A stretch of 23,029 nucleotides of DNA from Larix sibirica (lineage: Eukaryota; Streptophyta; Pinopsida; Pinales; Pinaceae), in NCBI GenBank assembly GCA_004151065.3, contig NWUY0304282178.1, forward strand, positions 8,771 through 31,799, read 5' to 3'. Positions 11,860 to 21,718 of this stretch are shown one piece after another. The notes beneath the pieces are model-generated. The model made no database searches, was not told where the DNA came from, and saw only the letters and a program-made list of their open reading frames with translations. The position numbers and the translations under genes are program-made. Position 1 is the stretch's first letter. Each line of letters opens with the position of its first letter.

Positions 11860-12410
11860 TTTGTTCTTGACTTTAAATATGTATTGACTCGACTGACAAG
11901 AGTCGACAAGAGACTAACTTACATTACAAAGATAGAGGGGATCACCTGCCTTGCAAAGACTCACATTTCATCCCTCCTCGACTTCAAAATTTTAAAATAG
12001 AGTCACTTAGCATTTCGTGACTCTTAGACTCAATCATTTCAAAGACTTGACAACTGACCAACTTAAGAGGACATCAACCATAATGAAGAATCAACTCAAA
12101 TTTAAAAATAGTATCGACCATAACATGGATATCGACTGAAGTGAAGAGTTGACCAAGATAGCCGTGACTACATTTTTAACAACATAATGGAAAAGTAACC
12201 TGACCACATTGAAGTTTCTACCACACCTTACAAATTTCATTGACCATTTGATATTGACCACATTTAAAGACTCGACCAATTTACAATATCGATCACTTAT
12301 TTGACAAGAGCATTTCGACCACACCGACGGAATAAAGTTGATCAATTTTAATATCGACTGACGTCGACCATATTATGGCTCGACCATACTTTATCTTGAC
12401 TTTAAAATTT
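11860..12410. repeat. Array of TTGAC/TCGAC motifs inside the LTR element
   Basis: On the plus strand I count about eight TTGAC and ten TCGAC pentamers in roughly 550 bp, often as TYGACCA or ATCGACTG, separated by AT-rich spacers at uneven spacing of about 10-60 bases. About one TYGAC per strand would be expected by chance. TTGACY is also the W-box core bound by WRKY factors, but half of the sites carry TCGAC instead. The period is not fixed, so it is not a simple satellite. Confidence 0.6.
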
Positions 12411-12649
12411 TTAAAGTTCCAACCAAAATTAGCTTCACCAACCAACCACAGCTAGCAAAAATATCTTCATACTTCAGTGAACACTCCAATTCCTTATATG
12501 ACTTATGCCTTCCAAACACTGTTGCCTTGTACATTTGATTTCAAAGGAACTTTAACATATTCATGAATACTTTTGTGAAAATAGATTAAGACTTTAGATA
12601 TCCAAAATGATTACAACAACATGCATTATGAATGATGAACATGTGGTCG

Positions 12650-13420
12650 GCTGGATTCTTCTGATCGACTGGGTATTTTGGTCAACTTTCTTCACTCTCC
12701 ACTTGGTCGAAGGCAGTTGGTGTTCATACCAGTTGGTGCATTAGTCGGCGAGTAGTTGTGTACAGGTTGATGTTTCTTTGATTCGGTTCACTCATCAAAA
12801 CTTTATGCAACAGTAATCAACAGGTAGTAGCATTACATAGTTTGCGATGCTATGGTCGACATAATGCCTTAGTCGACTGAGTATGCTTATAATTCTGATC
12901 AATTTCTTCAATCGACGGCCAGTCGGTAGAATACTGGTTGGTCCAAGCCAAAGCAAAACTTCCCTCTTATAAGATTTCTCGGTCCAAGCCCATTACGTTA
13001 CAACTACCATAAAATCATCCATCAAACACTTGCATTTCTACTACATACATCTTAGGCATTAAATACACATCTTGTTCATCAACAGTTCAAAAAGTATGAG
13101 ACGGATATCGACAAAAGGTCTTCCCTTGGCCCATTCAACAACGGTACAGACCAACTTCTCCCTTCTTCGACTGCTGAGGTCAACGGGCCGCTCTAGGCAT
13201 CGACTGTATGGTCTTTGATCTATATGAATCTCGTTGACGTGCTAGCGACTGTTTCCATATATAACTATATATATAATATATGTATATAAATATTTTTTTT
13301 GAGCAATGCTGTATATCAAAACCTCTGGGAGCATAACCTACTGAATTTCCAAAGCAGTCGGCAGGTGGAAGTATTAGTCGGTGGTCAACAGTTAAAATTT
13401 CATGGTCAGCTGAGTCACCT
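12650..13420. repeat. Second motif-rich block (GTCGR/AGTYGGT)
   Basis: A different phrasing of the same theme: GGTCGGC, GATCGACTGG, GGTCAAC, GGTCGAAGG, AGTTGGT (twice), AGTCGGCG, GGTCGAC, AGTCGACTG, ATCGACGG and AGTCGGT occur at short, irregular spacing. The bias is now towards GTCG on the plus strand, so the block looks like a partly inverted relative of the upstream array. Confidence 0.45.
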
Positions 13421-14009
13421 TTGATTGTGCGTGAACCAGGAGTAGAGCATTCTTCATCTCGTTCGACCTTAACATGACAGGGTTTTCACCCAGTGCAGTC
13501 CATTGTCTCTCAAAGATTAGCATCCATACCTGGTCGATTTGAACAATTTTCTTCTTTTGGATATGTTCATTGCACTACCAATGCAGAAATCGAGACTGAT
13601 CTTTTACTTATTGATTATCAACTGTCAAATGATACAATAGTGAACTGTTGGTTGAATACAGTTTCTCTGTCGACAGACACTGGCTTATGTGTGATTAACT
13701 AGCTTTTACTTTGAAATGAATTAGTAAACAATGGCAAGTAACAATGGGAAGCATGAGAACTTTGTGGTCTTGGATGATCATTGAATAAGAGCATAAATCT
13801 TTCTACGTTTTAATTCAATTGCAAGGCTTTTAAACTTACAAATTGTTCTCCAACTTTCATGAGTATAGGTAGACTGGTTTGAAGAAAATCTTTAGTAGTG
13901 CATCAACGGACCAGCAGCATCTTTCATTTCTGAGCTTTTCTTGTTCTTGCAAGGATTCTTTTATTTCTTCCTCCATTCATTGCTGCTGTCACCCAGACCA
14001 AATGGAGAA

Positions 14010-14022
14010 GGCAACGGTGCCA
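14010..14022 (-). other. Primer-binding site of the LTR element
   Basis: The minus strand reads TGGCACCGTTGCC three bases after the end of the right LTR. It resembles the TGGCGCCGTTGCC primer-binding site of several plant Gypsy-type elements, which pairs with a tRNA 3' end. It independently supports minus orientation. Confidence 0.75.
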
Positions 14023-14025
14023 TAG

Positions 14026-14232
14026 TGTTGAATGCTCAGGTTCAACACTCATTCAAGCAAAGATTCAAGAGCAAACCATCAAAAAGACACTATTGGATCA
14101 AACGTTCAATCAATTTATACATAGTGGATGCGGTTGGAGTGGTTACACCTGCTCCAACTAACCATTCGTTAAGCTCATATACATTTATAACTATGTGATG
14201 ACTATTACAAAGGCCTAAAGGCACTGCCAACA
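14026..14232 (-). repeat. Right LTR (5' LTR) of the minus-strand element
   Basis: 207 bp, TGTTGAATGC...GCCAACA on the plus strand, followed by ACCAT at 14233-14237. It is shorter than the left LTR mainly through a 23-base gap next to the TATA region, so this copy of the promoter may be damaged. Confidence 0.85.
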
Positions 14233-14237
14233 ACCAT

Positions 14238-15260
14238 CAAGGGACTAGTGTATCACCAAAACCAAAGGAAATGAACATATAAAGGTGCTAACTCCTAGTG
14301 ATACATCAAGTATGTCCACACCATGCATTCAACAAAAGGGGACCATGTGGAACAACCCCTCCTAGTGACAAACCAATATCATAACGACGTCATGCACAAT
14401 CACTAGGATGCTCCAAGAATAATATGATGCCATGCCACTAGCTCATATCATCAATATCCAACCCCTTGGGGGGCTAGAACCATCATACATGAGCCAAGGT
14501 GTAGTAGTCTCTAGACATGACGAACAAGTATACCATTGCAACACCATGATGAGGTAGACATGCTCCATCAATATCAACTATATACCAAGAGGGTGATCCA
14601 TCAATCAAAGGCATGCGACATGAAGAATACCAATATACGAGTCATGATCATTACAATCCATCATGGAGAAAAGTGAGTGCTTTCCATCAAAACACCAAAC
14701 CACTCAAATAGAAGAAGCATTTAAAAAACAAGAAAAATGTGTACCCCAATCCATCAAAAACTCCATGGATACCATACTGTAAATCATATCTTGTGATGAA
14801 AATCACAAGAGTTACCCATATGCAATATGAGGAGTAGCACACCTCATGTCAAGTTTGGCTTAGTAAGGAAGGGCACACTAATTAGTCTTATATCTATTGA
14901 ATTTGAGTACAGTGATTCTACCAAGAGAGTGCCCAAGGCTTATGAGAAGTCATTGTAGACCCTTGAGGACAGTATTTTAACTTTTCTATTGTGTGAATGA
15001 GTGAAGATAGTGGTTGCTGTTCTAAACTTCTGGTTGCTGTCCACTATATTTGTCCTGCTGATTACTGGATCTAGTCTCTCTCTGTTTGCAAGGTTGATCT
15101 CATTTTCTCATAATGGTGTCTACACTCTCGAGTTCGCCATTCAACAGTTGTGTTTATGCAGATCTTAAATTTTTATTGGTGTTTGCAGTCTTCATGTTTT
15201 AGCTGTAGGTTAATTCTGTTAGTGCAGATTTGTGTATCATGTGGATGTAAAATCATGACA
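14238..15260. other. Unassigned sequence with many CCATCA words; end may be an LTR
   Basis: No gene recognised. Between 14233 and 14760 the word CCATCA recurs about seven times at irregular spacing. The last part (from about 14960) runs into a Copia-type primer-binding site and ends ...CATGACA, so it should contain a 5' LTR, but I could not find its start or a second copy. Confidence 0.35.
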
Positions 15261-15272
15261 TGGTATCAGAGC
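15261..15272 (+). mobile_element. Copia-type primer-binding site
   Basis: TGGTATCAGAGC is the exact sequence complementary to the 3' end of plant initiator methionine tRNA and is used by most plant Ty1/Copia elements. It directly follows ...GACA, as expected at an LTR end. Downstream leader-like sequence continues to about 15560, where LINE-like sequence takes over. No Copia gag or pol is visible. Confidence 0.65.
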
Positions 15273-17993
15273 TGTGCACATGAGATTCTCCAGATCCATG
15301 TATCGAATAGATTATTACCTGTGAAAGGGAGCAGTTGGAGGATGTCAGTGGGTGAAGACCTCAGAGATTGGAGTGATCCATGCCTCTGAGAGGTACCAGG
15401 ACCTGTGAGAGGTTGCGGGTGAGATGCCTGTGTAGCTCTAGTGATTGGAGTGGCTGTTGCCTGAGATAGGCACAGTGAACCTGTAATAGCTTGATTTCAT
15501 TGCTTGCTTTGTTTGTTGAAGTGTGATTGGCATTGTGCCTCATCTTGGAACTGTTCCTGGCTGTGGTGGAGAGAAGCTTTCACAGGTGCCCTTGTAGAAT
15601 CTCTCAGTAGAAGAGTTGCTTCCTGGAAGGTGAAATTTTGGAGCCAAAAGAAATGAAGAAAATGTAGAGGAAACCCTGTTTTCTAAAGCTTAAATCTGAG
15701 AGAAGAAAATTGGTATTAAGCGAGGATGCAAGTTCTACACCAGGTGATGGAGTTGCAAAAGCTGGTATGGATGGGGAAAGATTTTGGACAGTTCATTATT
15801 GAAAGAACCCTCTTTCACCAGGTATGAAAGTTTTGGTGTGAGATTCTAGGTTACATTTTGGAATTTCTAATTCTATCTATAAGGGATGGCTGGTCTTCAA
15901 GTTCAACCCTGGAGAAGATGCTTGGAGAATTTTGGGAGGTGAGTAGTTTTGGGGGGTACCATCCTTGCCCTAAAAATCTGGACCCCCTTTTTTGACCAAA
16001 GGAGAGAAAAAATAGGATGCATCCTGTCTGGATTAAACTCCTGGCTTTTCCCGCAGAGTTATAGAATTAGTGGTCTTTAATGGTTATTGGCAGGAAGTTA
16101 GGGAAAGTTCTTGATCTAGGGGGTAAATGCAAGCTGGGGAGGATGAGGTCTGTACTGAAGGTCTATATGGAACTGGATTTAGAGGAGGAGGGGTTGCCAA
16201 AGATTATGGACAATGAAGCTGACAATTTCTTATACCAGTAAACTCTAGACTATGTGGGCATTCCATTCAGATGTTCATTTTGCCATATGTATGGTCACCT
16301 CAAGCAGGATTGCTGTTTGATGTCTACAGAAATTGAAGAGTCTCAAGGCAGTGGGTTTGTGAAATCGATTCAGCCTTGAAGTGGTCCTTGTGGCTTCTCA
16401 GAGGCTCTTGCAGTGGACAGGGACAAGGGAGTCAATGGTCTAAAAATTATATCCCTTCAAGCGCCCTACTGGTAGAGTTTCAGAGCTTGACTCTTTGCTT
16501 AAAGCATTGGATGGTATGGGTGGCAGATCTTCCATTTTGATGCATGAATTGGAGATATCCATGGGGCACAAAGTCGTGGAAACTTGTTTCCTAGTCCACA
16601 TGCTGGAAAGCCTGACCATTGTTTTCAAAGGTAGGTCTATCCCCTCTTTCCCTGTTCTGTGTAATTTTGAGAATTTGATAGAAGATTCTGTTCAAAGGGA
16701 TTCAATATTTTCATCTCAGAATGGAGGGGAGTTTGCAAGTTTGTCTTTGGAACCTTACTCAATCCTGGTTATTTAGGGAAGTCACAGGCCATCTCTGCCC
16801 CCTTTTCTATGACTCTCCTGTTGATCCCCCTTCTACTCACGATGTTTCCTCTCTGGGTTTGTCCACCAACTCTATGCCCGTAGACATCAAGCAAATCCCT
16901 AACCTTCCTATCCTCCACTTGCTTCTGAGATGACTCCTCTCATGATCATCCCTCCTGACCTTGGAGTCTGCTCTCCCTCCTGCTTCAACTTCATAATCTT
17001 TGGCTTTGGATCCTTTTGATCCTATCCCCCTTCCTGATCCTTCCCTTGATTCTAATCTCTATCTGTCTGCTGGGAATAACAAGAAATATCACCCACATTC
17101 ATCCAAATTATCCTCTTATGATACCAAGGGTGCTGGAATTGCTGTAGGTTTAGGGATGGACTCCGAACAAAATTCTATCCCTGGGAGGAAGTATTTTCTC
17201 TCCCTTTATCAACGGAAGGCAGAGGAGGGAATTCTAAAGGGGAATCGAAAAATTATTTCCTGGGCAAGTTCGGTCCTTATGAAGGGCAAATCATGATCAT
17301 CCTCTCTTTCAATGACCGGGTTCTTGGAGCTCCCCACAGAAAAAGAGCTCTAGTGCACCTGGTGCAAACCAACAACCTGGTATTTTATTTATTCAAGAAA
17401 CTATACTCCCTGGAGGCAAGTCTGTCAAAATTTTATCTTCCATTCTAAGGGTGGAATATATTTTGTTGTGCTGTGGTGGGTAAGTCTGAAGCGTTGGTGA
17501 TAGGATGGAACCATTTCCTCTCCCTTCAGACATCTAGTTAGCTCAACTTTGGGATCATGACAGAACTTTTTTTAATGGAGCTGGGAAATCTTCTCTTCTC
17601 CTCAATATTTATGGCCCTTACTCAGATAGGAGAGATTTCTGTGAAGCTGTTTTTGGGTTGCATTTTCTTAGGGAAGAGAATGTGGTGATAGGAGGAGATT
17701 AAACTATACTCTTAAGACAGTGAAAGGTATTGGGGGAGGTTGACAGAAGAGACCAGTTGGCAGACTTTCTTCAAAATATAGAGGAGGTTAGACTAGTGGA
17801 TACTGAGCCAATTGAAATGGCTGCCACTTGGAGGAATTAAAGCTCAGGGAGTGAAGGGATTGCAAAATTGTTAGACCGCTTTTAATCTCTGAAAGTCTTG
17901 TAGAACATCCAGCCAAGCTGAGATCTTGTTGGAGATGGCAAACCTCTGATCATGTGTCAGTATTTTTGCAACTTGAAAAAGATGATTTCAAAC

Positions 17994-18065
17994 CCCCTGG
18001 TCCCTTCAAGTTTAACTCTTTTTGGCTAAATCCCCTGGTCCCTTCAAGTTTAACTCTTTTTGGCT
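17994..18065 (+). repeat. 34-bp tandem duplication in the LINE endonuclease
   Basis: Two identical 34-bp copies (17994-18027 and 18032-18065) are separated by AAAT, giving a 38-base period. The duplicated text encodes the PGPFKFNSFW segment between endonuclease and reverse transcriptase. As 38 is not a multiple of three, the duplication itself breaks the frame. Confidence 0.85.
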
Positions 18066-18350
18066 CAGGGAAGAGGAATCTATAAATCTGGTGAAAATGG
18101 GGAGGAATCAACACTGTTTCAGTTCAGCAAAAAATTGTAAAAGGTGAAGAAGCACACTATCACTTGGGCTTGAGGAAAAACATGAAAATTCTCAGAAGGA
18201 ACTTCCGGAGGTAGAAGCCCAAATCGCTGCTCTGTTCTCCAACAACTCTGAGGGAATCTTTTGTGATGGGGACAGAAAGGTTTTAAAGACTCTTGAAAAG
18301 AAGAAAATAAATCTTTTGGCTTGGGAGGAGGCCAAGCAGAGGCAGAAGAG

Positions 18351-18416
18351 CACACTTCCCAAGCAAATTTCAGATCTGAAAATACTATATTACAGGAAAT
18401 TTGCTTGGTAAGTGTG
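18351..18416. repeat. Inverted repeat at the LINE breakpoint
   Basis: Arms 18351-18371 and 18396-18416 are complementary at 20 of 21 positions with a 24-base loop. Recognisable LINE sequence ends at or just after this hairpin. The right arm also contains TTG|GTAAGTG, which looks like a splice donor. Confidence 0.85.
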
Positions 18417-19284
18417 TCCCAAGGGCTTTAAATTGTTGGCATTGACCTCACTTGTTCGGTATTTAATAATTTATTTTCTTGGGCTGTCTGGTGAATCAGA
18501 TTGGACAGAAGTGAAATATTAGCTGCTGTAATGTAATATTTCAGATTTAGGCCCAAGGCTGAAAGTTCACAGGAAATAGATCCAGGCAATCTCAAGGTTG
18601 AGGTTAAACTTCCGAATTTGCACTAATTGCTTGATTCACGGAATTTCTACATATAATACAGTGATACATATTTTCTATCAATTGTGTATGTATAATTACC
18701 TATTCCTCTTGCAGATATGCCCATTTCCTGTGGCAGACCCCCTTACTATCTAATCCGTTAACTGAGCGTATTTTAAAAAGTGGAAAATGTGTCAACTATG
18801 AAAACATGTGCCATTTTCCCTAGAAAATGTGCCAACTATGAAATACGTGAACATTGTGTAGCTTGACAAGCCCTACAATTTTGTAAAGGTAGAAATTATG
18901 AATCTATTTCTTTGGCTGAATATTATGGATTCATAAAATCTGTCTAATAGCAATAAAATATTTAAAAGTTACTATTTGGCAAACATATTTTGATTGATAC
19001 AAATAAAATGCTATAGAGGCAATTATTTGCTATTGGCACAGGCTAGTCATATATATCTATATATCCCTATATATATTTTCTGGAGAAATAAGTTTCCTTC
19101 ACTCACATGTATGTTTAAGCATTCCAAGTGAGGAAGTCAGTACCTTCCAATGATTTGCTGATTTTTCCCCTCTTTGTAGGTTTTCCAGATGGAGAATGGT
19201 ATTAACGGCTACCTGAAAAACCCGTTGGTTACCCCACCATCCACACAGCTCCCTTCCTTGCGAGTTTGTATGTGTGCTTGCTTG
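18417..19284. other. Unassigned sequence upstream of histidinol dehydrogenase exons
   Basis: No coding exon recognised. TGTTGGCATTGACC at 18434 looks like an LTR start but has no matching end. Two related units (GAAAATGTGYCAACTATGAAA at about 18783 and 18823, period 40) form a short duplication. Confidence 0.35.
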
Positions 19285-19572
19285 AGTCCATCATTGTTTG
19301 TATGCACATATCAATCCATCTTGTCTGTAATCCCCTTTGCACAAGAAAAATGAAGAAAACATGTTTTTAAAAGAATACTAAAACTATTTTAGATGTATAC
19401 AAATGATTTGTAAACATTTAAAATAGCTTCAGTCCATCATTGTTTATATGCTCATATCAATCCATCTGTCTGTAATCCCCCTTGCACAAGACAATTGAAA
19501 AAATGCTTTTAGAAGAATACTAATACTATTTTAGATGTATACAAATGATTTGTAAACAATTAAAAGAGCTTA
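19285..19572. repeat. 146-bp diverged tandem duplication
   Basis: Copies 19285-19430 and 19431-19572 both start AGTCCATCATTGTTT and share blocks such as CATATCAATCCATCT, CTGTAATCCCC and ATGTATACAAATGATTTGTA. They differ by scattered substitutions and small indels, so the duplication is older than the 87-bp one. The region is non-coding. Confidence 0.85.
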
Positions 19573-20617
19573 TAGTTTTGAGTCTTTGACTAATAGGAAT
19601 TTGTGACAGGTGTTTACTTGCGTGAGTGTACAGTGTTCCTCTAAAGCACCTAAAACTTATCCACAATTGACTACAATAGCATTCTGAATTACAAAGGAAA
19701 GAGTGCTGTCCGTCGAATGCTTTATAATGAAATGTCAAATGAGTATTTAACAACTGCTTTATGGCTCAAATTTTATCACTTATTTTAGAATCTCAAATGC
19801 ATACATCAAACATGCTTCGAAATCTACTGTTAATGGTGGTGTGGACGATGTATCTTAAGAGAAAAATAACAAGATTAATCAAATGTGGTATAGGATTCCT
19901 TTTTACCATTACAGTATCCTCAATCATTCAGGTAATTAGAGTCTGTTGGTTGAAGGTTAACTTTGTCAGAGTGCCTCTTCTCGATTACATTTCCTTCAGA
20001 ACTAGATTTTGTCTGAATCTTTAATGCAACATACAAGGTTGACTGCATCCTTCTATGGCTGGTACTGTTTGTTTATGTTAGTCTGAATTAAACATCAAAT
20101 AACAATATCATTATTGATCAATGCTTATCTTTTTTGCATAGAACAAAGTATTACACCGTGCTATGGTGCTCCTACATTTATGGTTTATTCTTTCCCCATT
20201 TAGTTATCTCTATTATTGTCATTGTCTTTTGGCTCTTGCCTCTATATGTCAAATATTTGCCAAAGAAAAAGTTGTTCCAGCAAAACATTCTGTACTGTGT
20301 TATCTCGCCTTCTATGGCAATGCAATAACGCTATTTGCTTTCATCGTAGCTCTTATCCACAAAGAGAAGTGTGATTAAACAGAAGAATTTATAGATTTTG
20401 ATCCCAAGTTATACTTTCATCGAAAATCTTGTGGACTTTTGAGGATACCAGGGGGGAGGGGGGATTTGTTTAGAGAAACAGCTGTTAAATTCATTGTTTG
20501 TACTAGTACATATACAAAAGAAAATTCTGAGGTTTGAAATTTGAAATATAAAGGTGATCCTTTGTTTTGAACACAGAGTTCTGTTAATGAATTCTTATGC
20601 TTGATTGTATTGTGCAG
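19573..20617. other. Intron or upstream region of histidinol dehydrogenase
   Basis: No exon was recognised. The 60-70-codon open frames near 20134-20378 encode hydrophobic, composition-driven peptides. The end (TTGTGCAG, 20610-20617) is a good splice acceptor for the first visible exon of the gene. Confidence 0.5.
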
Positions 20618-21718
20618 AATAGTGAAGCGATGATATCCATCGACATGCCTGCAGGTCCATCAGAGGTTCTTGTAATTGCTGATAAGCATGCAAATCCTGT
20701 TTACATAGCTGCAGATTTGCTCTCCCAGGTACTCAGTTGGCATTTTTCTCTTATTCATTTTATAAGTTTTTGTCTTGTTTCTTTTGAAAGAACTTGGAGG
20801 AGAACAAAGCAAAGGAAATAGAAAAAAGGACTGTTTGTTTTATCCTATTTATTTGCAATTAAATGGTTCTAAATTTGGCTTGATCTTTGTCTCACGCATG
20901 TATAAAAAAGTAGGCATGACTTATAGTCTTATTCTTAAAACTGATTTGGCTTTTGTAATTTTGTAGGCCGAACATGGGCCTGATAGTCAGGTTGTTCTTG
21001 TGCTTGTGGGAGAGGGTGTGAATCTGGATGAAATTGAGATGGAACTGGAGAAGCAATGCAAAAGTCTTCCACGTGGGCAGTTTGCTGCCAAGGCTCTGAC
21101 TCATAGCTTTACTATTCTTGCCCATAACAAGGCGGAGGTCAGAGGATAAATAAAGTAATTGGTTTGTTTGTCAGAATAACCAAAATCCTTTCAGTGTGTT
21201 AATTAACAATTTGCTGTTCTGCCAGGCAATTTCCTTCTCTAATTTGTATGCACCTGAGCACTTGATCATTAATGTTGAAGATGCAGATCAGTGGGTGGAT
21301 TATATTGAGAATGCAGGTAATATGCTTGTATTTAGTGTCCAAATGAACAACACATTGAGATTGTGAATTTGTTGACATTCAGAATTCTATGCACTGTTGG
21401 CATTCTGTATGGTTTATAGGCAAGTTAAGAGTTTTTGTTGCAGGTTCTGTATTCTTAGGAAGGTGGAGTCCCGAGAGCATTGGGGACTATGCAAGTGGAA
21501 CGAATCATGTGCTTCCTACTTACGGATATGCAAGGATGTATGGGGGTGTGTCATTGGATTCCTTCATGAAGTACATCACTGTGCAATCCTTGACAGAGGA
21601 AGGCCTAAAAACTCTTGGTCCACATGTTGTTAAGATGGCAGAGGTAGAAGGTTTGGAGGCACATAAGAGAGCAGTGACATTGCGGTTGCAAGATATCGAG
21701 ACAAGATCATCAGTTTGA
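20618..21718 (+). CDS. HDH: Histidinol dehydrogenase, C-terminal four exons (partial)
   Basis: Exons 20618-20728, 20967-21137, 21226-21316 and 21444-21718 (TGA stop) join in frame to 215 residues. The Arabidopsis enzyme has about 466, so this is the C-terminal 46%. The enzyme oxidises L-histidinol to L-histidine in two NAD-dependent steps, the last reaction of histidine synthesis, in plastids. Key residues by comparison with E. coli HisD: Zn ligands Gln and His in SQ|AEHG (split by the first visible intron), catalytic Glu-His in APEHL, Zn ligand Asp in GDYASGTNH, Zn ligand His in [22 protein letters not shown] is also present. All splice sites are GT-AG and there is no frameshift, so this half looks functional. 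The N-terminal half, with VPGGTA and GPGNQYVTAAK motifs, was not found upstream. The gene may have a very long intron or be 5'-truncated. Confidence 0.93.

Larger units (their letters stand above)
11052..14232 (-). mobile_element. Complete but non-coding LTR retrotransposon (3.18 kb)
   Basis: Two direct repeats (11052-11291 and 14026-14232) bound by TG...CA are flanked by the 5-bp duplication ACCAT. On the minus strand the order is 5' LTR (right), PBS, internal region of about 2.7 kb, polypurine tract, 3' LTR (left). By eye the LTRs differ at about 17 of 205 aligned bases plus gaps of about 10 and 23 bases in the right copy, so the insertion is old. I recognise no protease, reverse transcriptase, RNase H, integrase or gag zinc knuckle. 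The longest minus-strand open frame (12345-12091, 84 codons) matches nothing known to me. A short minus-strand reading frame near 11260-11370 ends in the LTR. The element is therefore probably non-autonomous (LARD-like), mobilised by another element's proteins. The internal region holds unusual TYGAC motif arrays. Confidence 0.85.
15560..18416 (+). mobile_element. Decayed L1-type LINE: ORF1 and endonuclease, no reverse transcriptase
   Basis: ORF1 part: PVWIKLLAFPAEL (from 16023), VYMELDLEEEGLPKI (about 16160-16210) and a full CX2CX4HX4C zinc knuckle (16272-16313), the layout of plant DUF4283/zf-CCHC_4 ORF1 proteins. The open C-terminal stretch of ORF1 ends with TGA at 17294-17296. ORF2 begins with ATG at 17293 (MIILSFNDRVLGAPHRKRAL), corresponding to the ISWNxRGLG start of the AP-type endonuclease; then LLNIYGPYSD (about 17600), VVIGGD (about 17680), KLLDRF (about 17865), SDHVSVFLQLEK (about 17945) and PPGPFKFNSFWL. 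The linker with WEEAKQRQKS (about 18320-18350) normally leads into the reverse transcriptase, but the element stops at about 18416. Stops and frameshifts, including one after GGD, show it is inactive. The 5' end is approximate. Confidence 0.75.

Noticed and set aside
16495-16933. Open frames of 93 and 70 codons as possible host genes
   Set aside because: They lie between the zinc knuckle and the ORF2 start of the LINE and are best explained as pieces of its decayed ORF1.
18434-18470. LTR-like start TGTTGGCATTGACCTCAC
   Set aside because: No matching LTR end, partner copy or primer site could be found in the window, so it is not called as an element.
20134-20378. Two overlapping hydrophobic open frames of 64 and 71 codons
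   Set aside because: They look like composition-driven open frames in T-rich intron sequence, with no start context or family match.
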